From: JBGLNJ01 sp964353405
GTDB lineage: Bacteria; Chloroflexota; Anaerolineae; Fen-1058
Direction: 5' to 3'
Length of the DNA: 23,535 bases
NCBI GenBank assembly: GCA_964353405.1
Contig: CAYGWJ010000057.1
Span: 1-23,535 of the forward strand
The notes beneath the pieces are model-generated. The model worked only from the letters and a program-made list of their open reading frames with translations. It was not told where the DNA came from and made no database searches. Positions 22,843 through 23,535 of the stretch are shown here, piece by piece. The position numbers and the translations under genes were made by a program. Each line of letters begins with the position of its first letter. Position 1 is the first letter of the stretch.

Positions 22843-23145
22843 ATGTCTATCGCAACACACGACATCGCCGCCGACCGCGTGGCCGAAATCAAAGCCCAAC
22901 GCGACGGCAAGCTCGCCATCGTGTTGGGGCCAAGCCATCCGGCGTGGATTGTGGGCGAGCAGGTCAGCGTGGTCAAGAACAATTGCGTGTTTGACGTGGT
23001 CTTTCGCTATAACAGCGTCTGGGTGCAGCGGCGTTACACCTACGACGCCGAAGTGGACGTGCTGCACTTTGCCGGGCAGACGCCCTTTGACGAGACCAAG
23101 CTGCATACACTTGCAGACGATATGCTATTCAATCCTCCAGCGTAA
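22843..23145 (+). CDS. Conserved-looking 100-residue protein of unknown function
   Basis: The protein has 100 residues. The ATG at 22843 follows GGAGG (about 22831-22835) by 7 nt. It has no membrane segment or signal peptide. The first 25 residues look helical (ADRVAEIKAQRDGK). The rest alternates hydrophobic and polar residues in short strands (LAIVLGPSHPAWIVGEQVSV, CVFDVVFRYNSVWVQRRYTY, DVLHFAGQTPF), suggesting a small beta-rich fold. Codon use matches the neighbours, and the strong ribosome site supports translation. I recognise no family. Confidence 0.7.
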   Translation: MSIATHDIAADRVAEIKAQRDGKLAIVLGPSHPAWIVGEQVSVVKNNCVFDVVFRYNSVWVQRRYTYDAEVDVLHFAGQTPFDETKLHTLADDMLFNPPA

Positions 23146-23244
23146 GTAGCACTTGGCTCACTTTCCACTTTTTCTAACCGCATTCTGACTTTGGAGTGAC
23201 CCTGTACGCATGTTGCTATAGAGTCATCAATGTCATCTAGTTAT

Positions 23245-23305
23245 CCACGAAGGACACGAAGGAACACCAAGTTTTCCTCTTCGTGTGCCTTCGTGCCCTT
23301 CGTGG
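23245..23305. repeat. CACGAAGG-type palindrome
   Basis: CCACGAAGGACACGAAGG (23245-23262) and CCTTCGTGCCCTTCGTGG (23288-23305) pair at 17 of 18 bases over a 25-nt centre, which includes another TTCGTG. The arms themselves are built from repeated CACGAAGG. It lies in the gap between two convergent genes, so it may act as a bidirectional terminator, though it looks like a dispersed foldback repeat. Confidence 0.75.
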
Positions 23306-23333
23306 AGAAAAAGGAAATTCCTATTGGATCAAG

Positions 23334-23528
23334 TTAGCGCTCGCTTCGCTCGCGGGATGAGTCGTCCACCGCACAGAATGGCCCACCACACACCGGGCAA
23401 ACCAAGCGCGGCATCTCACCCGACTTTACCCCGCCCGAACCAATGAAACCTTCTATCACAACATCCGGAACCTCATCTTCATGCTTACACTGCAAACAAC
23501 GGTAGCTGTAGGTGACTTCCTCCCCCAA
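23334..23528 (-). CDS. Small zinc-ribbon protein, possibly cut by the window edge
   Basis: The protein has 64 residues if it starts at the TTG at 23528; the frame remains open to the edge, so the true start may lie outside. Two CxxC knuckles, C11-x2-C14 (YRCLQCKH) and C44-x2-C47 (LVCPVCGGPF), form a zinc ribbon of the kind used in nucleic-acid or protein binding. The C-terminal RERSER comes from a GCGAGC-rich tract. Convergent with the 100-residue gene. Confidence 0.65.
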   Translation of the reverse strand: MGEEVTYSYRCLQCKHEDEVPDVVIEGFIGSGGVKSGEMPRLVCPVCGGPFCAVDDSSRERSER

Positions 23529-23535
23529 CCCCAGC

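Overview
The window is GC-rich (roughly 60 percent by eye) bacterial chromosome. Several traits point to an uncultured or environmental member of the Chloroflexota, possibly Anaerolineae-like. These are a secreted protein ending in a VYLPMVV-type tail, small DUF5678-like and HEPN/MNT proteins, AddAB instead of RecBCD, extended -10 promoters with a nearly leaderless start, and many short dispersed palindromes and tandem repeats between and inside genes. The taxonomic call is inference; there is no rRNA or tRNA here.

Left part (1-2492): a two-gene ATPase module. The first gene is a MinD/ParA-like ATPase with the KGGVGR variant P-loop. Its coding frame has no usable start codon before the P-loop: an in-frame TGA sits just upstream, and a 16-bp perfect inverted repeat lies before that. 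The second gene overlaps it by 4 bp and is a large P-loop ATPase resembling the Sll1717-type family. Such pairs look like regulatory or conflict (defence) NTPase modules; the exact function is unknown. Then comes about 420 bp without a supported gene and a small, apparently leaderless minus-strand gene.

3266-5606: a secreted surface protein. It has a signal peptide, a right-handed beta-helix with a fresh 40-residue internal duplication, two FnIII-like domains and, in the next reading frame, a CAP/SCP domain with a C-terminal beta domain. The CAP part has no signal peptide of its own, so this is probably one protein broken by a frameshift, or two overlapping genes. 6022-7846 is an ABC-2 type exporter (ATPase plus permease).

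8143-18932: a DNA-transaction block, all on the plus strand. A 91-bp MITE-like element with 10-bp direct repeats sits in the leader of a SWIM/SNF2 helicase gene. After it come an RHH/DUF5678-like protein, a MNT nucleotidyltransferase and HEPN pair that overlap, then AddB and AddA separated by 1 bp. This layout could couple a toxin-antitoxin-like pair to the main double-strand-break repair nuclease.

18970-23535: a minus-strand GH127 beta-L-arabinofuranosidase-like enzyme with its cysteine/zinc site intact, a PHP-domain phosphoesterase, a PrsW-like membrane protease, a 100-residue protein of unknown function and a small zinc-ribbon protein at the edge.

The most unusual genome-scale feature is a set of degenerate 7-bp-periodic tandem arrays (near 5672, 5994, 13201, 21715 and 22799, and more weakly 17518). 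Their units differ in sequence but share the 7-nt period, and they occur at gene borders and inside coding linkers. With them go dispersed palindromes (5894, 13287, 23245) and a 10-bp repeat unit shared by the coding sequences of addB and addA.
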